Below are positions 21,494-32,644 of a DNA stretch of 64,000 nucleotides, piece after piece. Within the stretch, counting starts at the first letter, position 1, and every line of letters starts with the position of its first letter. The position numbers were made by a program, and so were the translations under genes. The stretch is from Rhizophagus irregularis (taxonomy: Eukaryota; Glomeromycota; Glomeromycetes; Glomerales; Glomeraceae), in NCBI RefSeq assembly GCF_026210795.1, contig NC_089434.1, forward strand, positions 1,302,001-1,366,000, read 5' to 3'. Below the pieces are notes generated by a model that saw only the letters and a program-made list of their open reading frames with translations, made no database searches and was not told where the DNA came from.

Positions 21494-21884
21494 AGGATGG
21501 TCAGTCGGTCTTTCGGTCCTGGACGGTCCTGCCCGGTCTTTGGGAAAGTTATAAGGAATGCACCCTTGAATTTTTAAGGCGCAGCAAGTATGGCTAAAGA
21601 CCAATAAATGTCAAAATTTGGCCTTTATACTTCTTTTTTTAAGACCAGCAGAGGCGAAATTGGAAAAAGACCGAAAAAAGCAAAAAATACTGGTTTTGGC
21701 AAAATAAAAACCTGCCTAGCTCTAAGTTGGGTGATTAGATCGAGACCAAAATTTACCACTTTTTGGTCTTTAATCAGTTCTGTTGTGCTACAAAAAATTG
21801 GAAGCACAGCCTTATTACTTTTCCAAAAATTTCCTAAAGACCGATCAGGACCGATCAAAGACCGCAGGACCGACTGACCATCTC
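21494..21884. mobile_element. 391-bp TA-flanked MITE with GGTCAGTCGGTC ends
   Basis: Ends are GATGGTCAGTCGGTC and its inverted copy GACCGACTGACCATC, with TA at 21492-21493 and 21885-21886. Subterminal GGTCCTGGACGGTCCTG and CCGATCAGGACCGATC repeats resemble the element at 13068-13435. Short open frames inside it on both strands are not credible genes. Confidence 0.8.
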
Positions 21885-21993
21885 TAGATATATTAGAGAG
21901 CGGTAATAGCGCAGATGCGACGAATAATTTTTTCTACGAAATAAATTCCTAGACTTTGCCGGTGTTGGAGTTAGTGGAGTTAGAACAGTGCAA

Positions 21994-22152
21994 ATGGGTG
22001 CTAATTTACAAGTAATTAACAATAATTTAGGTCATTTAGTTATAGTAATAAAAAAAAGAAGCGATGAACTTAAAAACTGCTATGAAAGAATAAAAATCAA
22101 TTTTATTTTAATGATTTTTTTTCTTCTTATATTTTTTATTTTATATCATTAA
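21994..22152 (+). CDS. possible 52-aa tail-anchored small protein
   Basis: An open frame runs from about 21955 with an ATG at 21994 (MGANLQVINNNLGHLVIVIK...). It ends in a strongly hydrophobic segment (FILMIFFLLIFFILYH), so it would be tail-anchored. The frame is also open upstream of the ATG without a start (LDFAGVGVSGVRTVQ), so it may instead be the 3' exon of a decayed gene. No family recognised. Confidence 0.25.
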   Translation: MGANLQVINNNLGHLVIVIKKRSDELKNCYERIKINFILMIFFLLIFFILYH

Positions 22153-22662
22153 ACTGATAAATTACAAGAACTTACGACTCTTAAGTAGTATGATTCCTCT
22201 ATAACAAAAGCACAAAAAAGTACAAAATTGTTCAATATAAAAATAATTTATTGAATTTAATATATTACTTTATATTTTACCATAAAAATGTATGTTAACA
22301 AAAAATAATTTACGTGATAATGACGAAATAACAATATTATTTTAAGCTTTAAAAACTAGTAGATGAAGAACATCCCTTTTTTCTCGTGGTTAATACTTAT
22401 TGTATTATACATTTTTTCAATTGATTTTAACTACATAGAATAATATACTCAATGAAAAGTACAAAGTATATTGTGATCACAAATAAATTTACAGGTCAAA
22501 GGAGCCATAAAAAAAATTTACAAACATTTTGTCGACAATACCATAAATTCTTTAACATTTACAATAGACGTGGAATACGTAAGTACAGTTTATTCTGATT
22601 TTTTGCTAGTTTATCAGTATTCAAAATCAGTTTAGGAACTGTTAGTAAAAACTTACCTGCAG

Positions 22663-22744
22663 CTGATGAAAATAATATAACATAATTATTGAATCCTCTA
22701 TTGAAGGCCTCTTTTATTTTCTTGTGGATTTTGTTATTACTCAT
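22663..22744 (-). CDS. possible first exon of an unknown small gene
   Basis: The ATG at 22742-22744 opens MSNNKIHKKIKEAFNRGFNN and runs to CAG|GTAAGT at about 22662, a consensus donor. The unspliced frame would give 61 aa. A plausible acceptor (CTATGTAG at about 22431) lies downstream, but I could not establish the following exon. Confidence 0.25.
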
Positions 22745-23990
22745 TGCTTAAATCTTTATGATGGATAATAAGAGAAGAAATTATGCTGTGCAAATATGGC
22801 ACGTGGGTTATGTAATATAAATTATAATGGATACAATTAATTATTTAATACTTTTATTATAAATTTCATTAAAACTTTATTGAAAATCAAACATTCCATT
22901 AAGTTTCATTTGAACTCTATTTCTTAGAGCAATTTTTTTTTAATTTTTAATTATAATTTAATTAATTTCAACAAAATTTTCAATTTTTTTTAAGAATGAT
23001 CGTTATACCAAGTTCGTCAAGTTTATTACTACTAAAGAAATCTTAATAAGATTAAGAAATTATTTTTTTAAAATATATTCGTAATGGATATAATTAGATA
23101 TTATAATTTTATTACTTTCATTTTTAAATCTACTGATAAAATAAATATTTTCATTGAAAATACATGACCGCATTTTTCGTTACTCGTTGGTATCACTTAA
23201 TGACGAAATCATCGAAGTTCGGCTATCAGAATGATTCATAAGTTTGAATGATGTAAATTATAGATTATTTCAAAATAAACATATTAATAGTTAATAAATT
23301 GTATAATATTAAAGTTTATTAGGTTTGGGTAATTGGGTGTAAAGTTTTTGGTATCGACTTTATTGCGTTTAAATTCGTCCATGTTGTTTTACTATGTAAA
23401 ACAATAAACTTTATACAGTATTTAATAAAAACTATCTTAGTTAAAACTTGCGGCGGCAGATTATGTTATTGTCACGACTCACAAGATACATAATAAATAT
23501 AACGAAATATTCTTTTTCACGTATTTCTTTCTCGCTCTTTTTTTTGACAAAGAAAATAAATAAATAAAAGAAATTAACAAAAATAAACCCTACTAATTTT
23601 ATTTAAGAGCCCCTTTATCATTGACCAAAAATTCATTGGATTTGGAAGATCTGATTTTTTCGTTAATTATTTTCTCTACGTTTATAAATGACGTATCAGG
23701 ATATTATAACGTTATAACGATTTATTTAATTTGTATACGGGCGGTATACGCGTTGTTCTATATCATCTTTATTATATAGAATAGGAATGAATGGCGGAAT
23801 CATATAATAATTCGACGACCAGTACCCGCCGGAATTAAAAAAATAAGTAGTGTTAGGTAATTTTGTAATTTTTTTTGCAAAAACTTATTTAAAATTAGAA
23901 TAAGCAATATTTATTTTAATTTCATTTATTCTTTTATTGCGAATTTTGATATAACGAATAACACAATATAGCGAATTTTGAACGTGGTAC
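22745..23990. other. gene-free AT-rich stretch
   Basis: I see no open frames or clear repeats. A few higher-complexity bits, such as GGGCGGTATACGCG near 23740, stand out but match nothing else in the window. Confidence 0.4.
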
Positions 23991-25202
23991 GGATTTTAAT
24001 ATACGAAAAAAAACAGAATTTTACTGATTAAATTTCGACAAAGTTAAATTGTGTATATAAAATAATTTTTATATAACGAATTTTTTTTATACCGAATTTT
24101 TTTAAAAAAGAGATTTCTTTATTATATAAAAATATAAAATGTTACATTACTACATGAACTTTTACATAAATACTTAGACCGAATATAATTGGACAACTAA
24201 TTATATACTCGTCCAATATATCAAAGTGATGTGCTATTTGCCATCACCATATCCTATACAGTGTTTCGGACATAATGTGAAAAATGACCTAACTGTAAAA
24301 ACCTGAAAATAACGCAAATAATTATACCGTAGTAATTCTATACTAACAAATTCCTTCAATACGTTTTACATTTTTAACTTATTTAATATTTTTTGTTCTT
24401 TCTACATTTTCATCTTTTTTTTTGTACTTTTCTATATTTTCTAAAAAACCAGTTCTATAAAATTATAAATTACGTTAATCTAAACTAAGTGATTTAACTA
24501 TTTATCATTAAACAATATATTTTATGTTCCTTTTGATTTGAATTCTCATATATTGATTTCCAAAAGTATCTTTGTTTCTCGTGTGGTCTTTTATTTTTCT
24601 CCAACTTGATTTTTTTCTGGTTTTTTAATAAATATACTGAAGAATTATTTTTTATAACGAATTTTTTTAAAATTTTATGAACGAAGAATTTTGCGAAATG
24701 AATCTTACTATATAAAAGGACTACTTATCACAAAACATTTCTCGATGTCGTAATCACACATCATAAAATTAATAAATAATGGATACGTTCATATTATTTA
24801 CGTCGTTTTTTACTCTGGCTGTTTTTTAAAAATACCGAAAGCCCAACATGTAAAACCCAGTAATAAACAACTTAATGAAGTCCCTAGGAAACATAAACTT
24901 CTTACAGCAGCACAAAAGAAAGAAATTTGCTCGAAATAAAATTCTACTTTATTTTAAAAGAATTTATATAGTGATATAATAAAATTTCATGTTAAAAATT
25001 TTAAAAATCGTGTAATTTACTTTTGTACCAATATTAATTATATTAATTATCTTTTAAAATATTTAAAGTAATAATAATAATTCGTTATAGTGATATACAG
25101 ATTATTCGTTATGATATATAGAATATTTCGTTATAGTATTACCGAATCTTCGTATTATGAAAGTATTTAGACAGAAAATTCGTCATATCAAGGAATGACT
25201 GT
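23991..25202 (+). mobile_element. degenerate pogo-like DNA transposon relic
   Basis: Many TATAACGAA/TTCGTTATA motifs occur near both ends, typical of pogo-type TIRs. The right end reads TTCGTCATATCAAGGAATGACTGTA. Inside, about 24862-24938 encodes NKQLNEVPRKHKLLTAAQKK and then EICSK, matching the start of the CENP-B/pogo helix-turn-helix domain (RKHxLTxxxKxxIC). The rest of the transposase is deleted. The left end is not clear. The 150-bp element at 38581 has related ends. Confidence 0.5.
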
Positions 25203-26812
25203 ACCTTGAAACAAAATAATAGTAATTTATTAGGAATGACAAAGAAGTTACAAATAATTATAATAATAAAGAATAATCCTGAAAGTTAAAATATTTTCTC
25301 AAAATGTCGATTGTTATTTTCGTAATATTTAAATTTTAACGCTTAATGATTCAAATAATTACCGTATATCGTGTGAGCGAGTTTATTTGCATTATTACAT
25401 GAATACGTGGAATTAATTCAAGTTTATATTCAATAATAATTTAACGATTTAACTGAGATCCATTGCATAAAAAGAGACATCTAAAAAACGCAGAAAATTT
25501 TTCTGCGCCGCCGAATTTGTTCGTGGAGAAAGTAATATCGTTTATCGCTTTGTATAACAAGTCGGACTTAACGTTTTAATTCATAAATACTAAATATTTT
25601 ATATATGATTACTATAATTTACATATTTACAACTTTTACAACATTTATTACTTGCTTGTGATTTTCAAATATTAAGATTATAACCACCAATTATATGAAA
25701 CAAATAAATACTTTAACAATGCAAATCATTAAAATAATATTATTATTCGGATATTTTGTTAAATATATAATTCGATTGCCGATTCTACACCCTGGGTTAC
25801 AGAAAGTTAAATTAATATCATGTGTTGATATTGAGCACAATTTCTATTGAAGAAGACCACGTGTTATTCGTACTGTAAATTAAAATATATTTAATATGGG
25901 AAATAAGCGGAATGAATGAGGTGCAAAATGTCTATATTTAGTTCGGCCAAGTTTACACAGTCGATCCTCTCATGATTACAGCGACGATTAATCTGCAATT
26001 TTTTATTGTCGTATAACGAAATTGCTCAAGTAAGAGTTAAAAGAGTGTTACGTGATACTACATTAAATATAAAAGATACCCTTGTCCCATTTTTTTTATT
26101 GTTTAGACGTGTTGTTTTTGCGATTTCTACGTCGATTTTTTTTTTTTTTTTATTTTGAATATTTTGAATATTCTTTTTGTAACATAATCAATCTTTTTAA
26201 TTCCCACGCCATTTCCATAAAAGGTAAATTATATAATACTTGGCATTAATTTAATATCTTTTAATCTTTTTTTTTTGTTTTTTTTATTTTTATTTTTATT
26301 TTTTTTTAAAAAAAAAATAAATAAATAAAAAAAAAATAATAAATAATTTTCATTTTAACTGATATAAACCAATAATTTTTTTGTAGATTCTTTACCCCTT
26401 TTTTAATCCCATTTTTTTTTAAAAAAATCCCATTGGTTTATTTAAGAAAGTTTAAAAAAAAAATTTAAATTAATGCAATCCATTAAACGGAAATTTTAAT
26501 TTTTTTTTTTTTTTTAGTTCGTTTTATAATACTTGGGAGTTTATTATCAGATTTTTTACTTTCATTGTTTACAAAAGGTAAATATATATTTATATTTATA
26601 TTTATTTATTATTATTATTTTTTTTTTTGTATGTTACTATTGTAACCGTTTTCTAATATATATATATATTTCTTATGACGCTTGATTTAATTGGATAGGT
26701 AAAAATTTATTGTACATATATTGCATTATCGAAAATAATTTATAATTTAAATCGATTTCTAATTCTCTTTATCCTACAAAAAACAAAAGAATATCAATCA
26801 CTTTAGTCACAC
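25203..26812. other. intergenic and probable 5' leader of the F-box gene
   Basis: 25203-26000 shows nothing recognisable. From about 26090 long T-tracts appear. Donor-like AAAGGTAAAT occurs at about 26222 and again at 26576, and acceptor-like TTTTTGTAG (26385) and TTTTTTTTTAG (26517) lie between. The sequence therefore allows one or two introns in the 5' UTR. This is inference from motifs only. Confidence 0.35.
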
Positions 26813-28014
26813 ATGAATAACAACGACAACGACAACAATAACAACAACAACAACAACGACAACAACGACAATGATGATAATACCAAAAATAATGAAAATA
26901 CCAAACCACATTTTATCACATTTCCTTACGAAATAATAGTTGATATTTGTCGATATATAGACATATATTCTTTACGTTCATTAGCAATATCATGTAAAGG
27001 ACTCGTATTCGTTCAACGGTATCCTCCATTATGGCGAAACATTCATTTTACAACTCCTGAGGAACATAAACGAATTGAAAAAGAATATTTAAGTAATTTA
27101 CAATATATTTCATCAATTCCACAAAAATTACGTAGAATTGATGATAAATGTATTAAAAATTTAATTAATATGCTTAAAAAATATAATTTATTAGATGCTG
27201 TTAATACTATTAATTTAGATTTTACAAGTATAAATTGTACTTCTATCTGGGAATCAATTAATGGCTTTCCGAATTTAGAAGAAATAAGTTTAAGAGGTTG
27301 TTCTTGTTTATCCCTTCGTGAATTAGGAACCGCTTTAACATGGTTTGAACCTTTTCAACCTATATTAAAATTAAATAAATTAAGGGTACTTTGGTGTAAG
27401 GATATGGATACGAGATCACTTATGTCTCAAAATCTAAATATTGATTCTGGAGTTTCTTATTATAAATTTGTTTATGTGGAACTTAGTAGAGCCTTAAAAA
27501 CGTTAAATACTGAAAATTCTATTCAACTTGATATCGGTATGTTAAATTTTTTTTTTAAATATATATATATAACATTATAACATTAATCATTATTTCACAC
27601 CCCTCCCCCAAAAAAATTGTTTTTATATAATATTAATCACCCCCTTTTTTTTTAGATCTTTGTAAGAAATGTAGAGAAAATATAACATTTACTATGGAAT
27701 GTGGGAACTGTCTTATACAAAATAATTTTTGTATGAGTTGTGATTTAGATAAAGGATGTTTAGAATGTTACACTTTTTATTGTAATGAAGAAAAATGTTT
27801 AAATTCTTCAAATAGAATAATTAAAGAATGTGATATTTGTCATGTTGATGCATTAATTTGTAATTCATGTCCTCAAAAATCTTGTTATAAATGTAAGGTA
27901 TTCTCTTGTAGAAGGTGTCAACAAACTACTGAAAGATGTAAAGATTGTGATCATTATTTTTGTAGACAAATTTGTAAGCATTATTGTACTAAAAAAACTT
28001 ATTTTCTATCGTAA
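26813..28014 (+). CDS. F-box protein with leucine-rich part and Cys-rich tail
   Basis: Two exons, 26813-27536 and 27656-28014, join in frame to 360 aa. Residues 1-30 are an Asn/Asp tract encoded by AAC/GAC repeats. Residues about 34-75 form an F-box (FPYEIIVDICRYIDIYSLRS then LAISCKGL). The middle has LRR-like segments (FPNLEEISLRGCSCLS, LNKLRVLWC). The last 120 residues, mostly exon 2, hold more than twenty Cys in CxxC pairs (CKKC, CGNC, CMSC, CDIC, CKDC), suggesting several zinc sites. F-box proteins normally recruit substrates to SCF ubiquitin ligases through Skp1; the Cys-rich part may bind substrate. The first in-frame ATG was chosen, and a 5' UTR intron is possible. Confidence 0.85.
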
Positions 28015-28097
28015 AAGAAAAAAAAGAAAAAGAAAAAGAAAATGGGATTTTAAGAAAATATGATACGATAAAAAATATTAGATTATATGTAATATTA

Positions 28098-28243
28098 TGT
28101 ATTAGTTAATGTAGTTTATGTATTAGTTAATGTAGTTTATTATGTATAGTTATTTAGTTATTTAGTTACGTAGTTATGTACAGTAAGTTATGTAGTTATG
28201 TATAGTTATGTGGTTACGTGATTATGTGGTTACGTAGCTTTTT
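28098..28243. repeat. short tandem repeats 3' of the F-box gene
   Basis: A 21-base unit (TGTATTAGTTAATGTAGTTTA) occurs twice in tandem at 28098-28139. Degenerate GTTATGTA/GTTACGTA units follow up to 28243. Likely slipped 3' flanking DNA. A second micro-repeat, CACAATTT three times, lies at about 28351-28374. Confidence 0.7.
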
Positions 28244-28374
28244 TTTTAAAAAAAAAGTGTGTGTACGTCACGTTAGATTCTTATAATTCTTCTGTTTTTA
28301 TTTATTGGTAAAAATTTAAAAAAAAAGATTATGTTCAAAAAAAAAAAATTTCACAATTTCACAATTTCACAATA

Positions 28375-28913
28375 AAATTTCTTTTAAAACAAATTTGTAT
28401 CATTGAAACTTGAGCGAAATAAAGTCATTACTGCAAGAATTTAAAATAATGCGTTCGTTATCTAACTAAATAAACTAATCAATAGATAAGCCACGCCATG
28501 AAGAAATTTCCAATTTTATGAATTTCATGAATAGAAAAGAGATACAATAAAAATGATTCGTAATATTTACATATTTACAATATTTACCAACGCTGATCGT
28601 TTATCCTACATTTCCTATTCCTATTTATTTGATCGCGTGATCTATGTTGTATAAGGAGGTCTTCTTTAAACATGTCATCATGATGCTAATCAATTTACTG
28701 GCCCTATAGATGTTCCAAATATCTTACTTTTCTTGCTATATATCGGCATTTGATATTCGCCGAGAAAATCTTTGATACGATTAGGTGCTGCGTATTGCGT
28801 AGCTGTATTAATCTCGTGATTCTCGTCACATGCTTAACATCACGTGCCTCAACAAATTTTGGCGCAGTATCATGTTTGTTGACGAATGACGAAAATACAT
28901 TTATTACAACATA
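28375..28913. other. gene-free stretch
   Basis: No coding frame or repeat recognised. Several GATCGCGTGATC-like and CACGTG-like short motifs occur, without context to assign them. Confidence 0.4.
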
Positions 28914-29076
28914 ATTGGGGACTGGTCTAGCAAAACAAGGGATTTGGTCTCAAAAAAAAATTTTTAAGTTTATATGATAATTATATGTCAATTTTACTAA
29001 AAATTACAATTATAATAAAATCTCAAAAAAAATTTTTTTGGTCTCAACCCCTTGTTTTGCTAGACAGGTCCCCAAT
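28914..29076. mobile_element. 163-bp TA-flanked MITE
   Basis: The terminal inverted repeats are long: ATTGGGGACTGGTCTAGCAA at the left and the inverted form TTGCTAGACAGGTCCCCAAT at the right. TA duplications lie at 28912-28913 and 29077-29078. The arms extend about 50 bases, leaving a small loop, so the RNA or single strand would form one long hairpin. Confidence 0.85.
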
Positions 29077-31273
29077 TATTACTTATTTATAATATAATTG
29101 ACTCATGAGAAAGTTAAAACATTACATAATATCGAAGACCGATATCCCTCTCCAATTAGGAATACTGCAGTGACGAATAGCGCTACTAATACTTATTTGT
29201 TGTATATAAAAAATCTGCAATTGACTCATGCCAAAAGTGTTTTTTTTTTCTCATGATGTGATAAAAGGAATATGCGGGATTTTAATTACCAATATTTTTA
29301 TTAGACATCCAATATTGAAATCCTTTACAATACAACTAAATCATATAAGAAAAAGTTTATTACGTCTATATTTGATATCTTGTATTACAATTAAAAATAA
29401 TATAAAAAGATCATTTTTTTTCTTTTTTTTTTAATAATATAATCTTTATTATTATACCTTACTTCAGAATATATTCACTTATAATATATTCAATTCAAGT
29501 TATTTCATTTTCCTTATAAAAAAAGCCTTACATTCCATCTTTTTTTCCGTAAAAGGCTCAATTAATATCACTTATATCACGGAATTTTTTATCGAATTAT
29601 TTACATTTTCCGTGAATGGTTCCGTGAAAGGCTCATTTTTACGAAGTTTTTACAGAAATAACGGATAAAATTTTTTTAAAGAATTTGTGCTGCTTCTGAT
29701 CGATGATCCCGTAGTATCGCCATTTCCTTGTGATCTGACTCAACTTTCTGATATCTTTTCAGTTGAGTATCAATCAGACAAGTTGAAAAATGAAAATACA
29801 TTTCCATAAAATCAGACATAACATATTTATAGTAAGTATTACAAGTAAAATGTCCAATACAATTAATAATACGTGAAGTTATAATAGAGAACAAACTGAG
29901 ACTAAAAACATGAATCTGGTCATTGTTTCTAATTTGTCAATATAATAACAATCATAATTCTTATCCATTCAGTATCTATTTCTGCTTAACAAAAGAAACC
30001 AGTGACACCTTTAAATCTAATGAAAAATAATAAAAAGATTGAAAATATTCCAATTGGAAAATACATTTATTATTTATTTACAGTATAAGGCATGCTCAAA
30101 AGAGAAATGGCAAATGGTCAAAGTAGTCCCTGATGGGAATAGATATCAGTAATATGATAAACAGAACATTTATAATGGATATCTTTCATTGGGTAGTATA
30201 TTCGCTCAGCCCCAAAAATCAACTAATTATCTTACCAGGTGGTGTCGAATTAAAACAAGGATTTTATCAATCATTATGTAGTTGTAAGGAGTGTAAATTA
30301 TGGTTAATAGAGAAGTATTATTAGAAAAGTCTAAGTTAGTACAGTATATAGACCCAAGTTTAATTCTTTAACAAATAGTAACAGATTATCTTTACTTATC
30401 TTTTAGCTTATTAGTAAAGTATTATAATTTTATATATAAGAAACTAGCAGCCAAATGAGTTTGACTAATAAAGTGTGTATAAAAAAAAATATCTCGGAAA
30501 TAAATTGTGATATGAATAAAAAAAATTTCTGATTTATATTAAATTATTGCCTCTAGTGTCAATTTGCGTCAGTTGATAACTGATATTCAACCTGACATGC
30601 ATCATTTGTTACAGTATAATTAAACATTAAATTAATAAATAAAAAATATTGTAAATTTGTAATCCTAAATATTAGATTGAACTTATGGAAAACTCTTCAT
30701 ATGTGTTACTAAATATTTGAATTGCTTCAAAGTAAAGGGTAAATTATAATGGGAATATACTACCCCTTTAATGTAATTCAAGATATAAAGATATGTTTAC
30801 CAATTAATGTGAGAATCTGTTAACAATTGCATTAATTACTTTATCTTAAAGATTACAAATAATTAGCCTAGTACTATATATTGCAAAGTCTTTCTGATGG
30901 ATTTAAATTTCACAAAAGTATAATTTGTACTCCTACTTTTAATTTTTAATTCATCAAGAGGGAGATCAGATATTTTTAAGAATCTCAACATTACAGAAGA
31001 ATAATACACTTGAGTTTGTTGTTTATGATTGTATTCTGCTAAATCTATAAAATTTATATTAAGATATAATTTGGCTTCGTCTGACAATAATTTACATTGT
31101 TAGAATTTTCAAGAATAAGGCGAGCGTTAACAAAAAGTTTTAAATTACAGTTGCAGGGGATATAGCATTATACACAGAAGAATGCAATACGTCTTGAAAA
31201 ACAATTCCAGGTTAGCATGCTTCTATGATTTATGTAACTGCAGTAACTACGCATGGAACTTAGTCTTCATATG
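29077..31273. other. gene-free repeat-bearing DNA
   Basis: Around 29545-29665 several copies of TTCCGTGAA / TTTCCGTGA and GGCTCA... lie in both orientations, suggesting a fold-back remnant. Short open frames, for example MGIDISNMINRTFIMDIFHW from 30133, have no family resemblance or splice context, so I do not call genes. Confidence 0.4.
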
Positions 31274-31508
31274 ACTAGGAAACGGGAACCGTTGTAAGTC
31301 CGGAGCGAGGTATAATAAATAAAGATGTAGCGATATTCTACTAATTAGCAGCATAACGCCTTGGAATTCCGGTAATTTTCTGCTGATTAGCAGCATAACG
31401 CCTTGGAATTCCTGGACAGAGAAACTCACGTGATTGAAAATTTACACGTTATTTCCATAGATCATCATAGTGCGTAAACATATATAGTCCTTCGCTTCGC
31501 TCCGGACA
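31274..31508. mobile_element. TIR-type repeat family 1, copy 3
   Basis: Begins CTAGGAAACGGGAACCGTTG and ends TTCGCTTCGCTCCGGAC. It contains GGACAGAGAAACTCACGTG as in copy 2. Unique to this copy is a tandem duplication: ATTAGCAGCATAACGCCTTGGAATTCC occurs at about 31344 and again at about 31385. Confidence 0.65.
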
Positions 31509-32644
31509 ACTATAGAGTATAGACTTCGCCTCCGCTGTAATCAGCTTGCGACAGGTCCTCTTGCTATTTTTTGATGAACTTAAACTTATTAAAAATAAAT
31601 TTTACGTCAATGTATCAAGTCTAAAAAGAAGAGACGTATCAATTGAAGTCTTTACTTGAACTGAAGTGCAATCTTATGGAAAATGATAAGATAAACGCTG
31701 AAAATATATTTGCGATTTAAATGGAATAATGGAATACAATTCAGTGGCACCGATAATTAATAATTAATTTTTAGTTAGCAAATTCATTCCTTGTTATTTA
31801 GAAATCAATAAATTCACGGTACATATAGCTTACATTAGATTAAATTTGTTCGGTGGTAGAGAACGATATTTTACCTCGGCTACAATAGAATGGAATATAA
31901 TAAAAATAAAGGAGTAAAAGGTTGGTGATTGTTTACTGTGGTATCAATGTATCATATTTATATAATATTAGAACGAAATATTTTTATAATTAGCACCACA
32001 AAGTTATTGTTAAATAATATACATTCTCTTTTATAAAAAATTTTTTTTTTCAGTTCAGCATTGTAACTTAAAAGCTTTTTGGACTACAACACAATCATTT
32101 CCAATGTTAATCACAAAAACCCACTTTGCAAAGTCCACCGTTGTTTTAATTATTGAAGTATTTATAATTTGCTCAATATTTAATAAGGATAAATAATTTA
32201 TATTCGGTTTAAAAAAAAATTATACAACATGAATATCAAACAAATCAATTTTTTTTTACAACATTTTATGGCCTTACTAATTACTATAACGGATAATTTA
32301 AAGTCAACGGATTATCTAAGCAAAAAAAAAACCGGACGATAATCAGAATCATCGATTTATCGAATCACTATTCAATATCTTTGTTTAACCAAAAATGGCT
32401 TTATTTGATATCCTCGTGACATAATATTTACGTATGATAAAATTAAGTACCGATCTACAATTTATTTATCGCGTAACAAAAAAAAGTTTTGTTATCTGTT
32501 ACATTGTTTAACTTTTCAAAGAAAAATCTTATTCCTATTAAAGTAGTTTTATCTACTAATGGTTTAGAGAAAAAAATTTAATTTTTTTTTTAAGTATGGA
32601 ACTTCCAATTTTATTAATTTAATTTAATAAATTTTAATTTCATA
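31509..32644. other. upstream region of the beta-propeller gene
   Basis: AT-rich with no genes. The 60 bases before the ATG are nearly pure A/T, which fits a fungal 5' UTR but shows no definite element. Confidence 0.35.

Noticed and set aside
21608-21877. Overlapping frames of 89 and 77 codons on both strands
   Set aside because: Both lie inside the TA-flanked MITE; no family resemblance, and both strands being open reflects composition.
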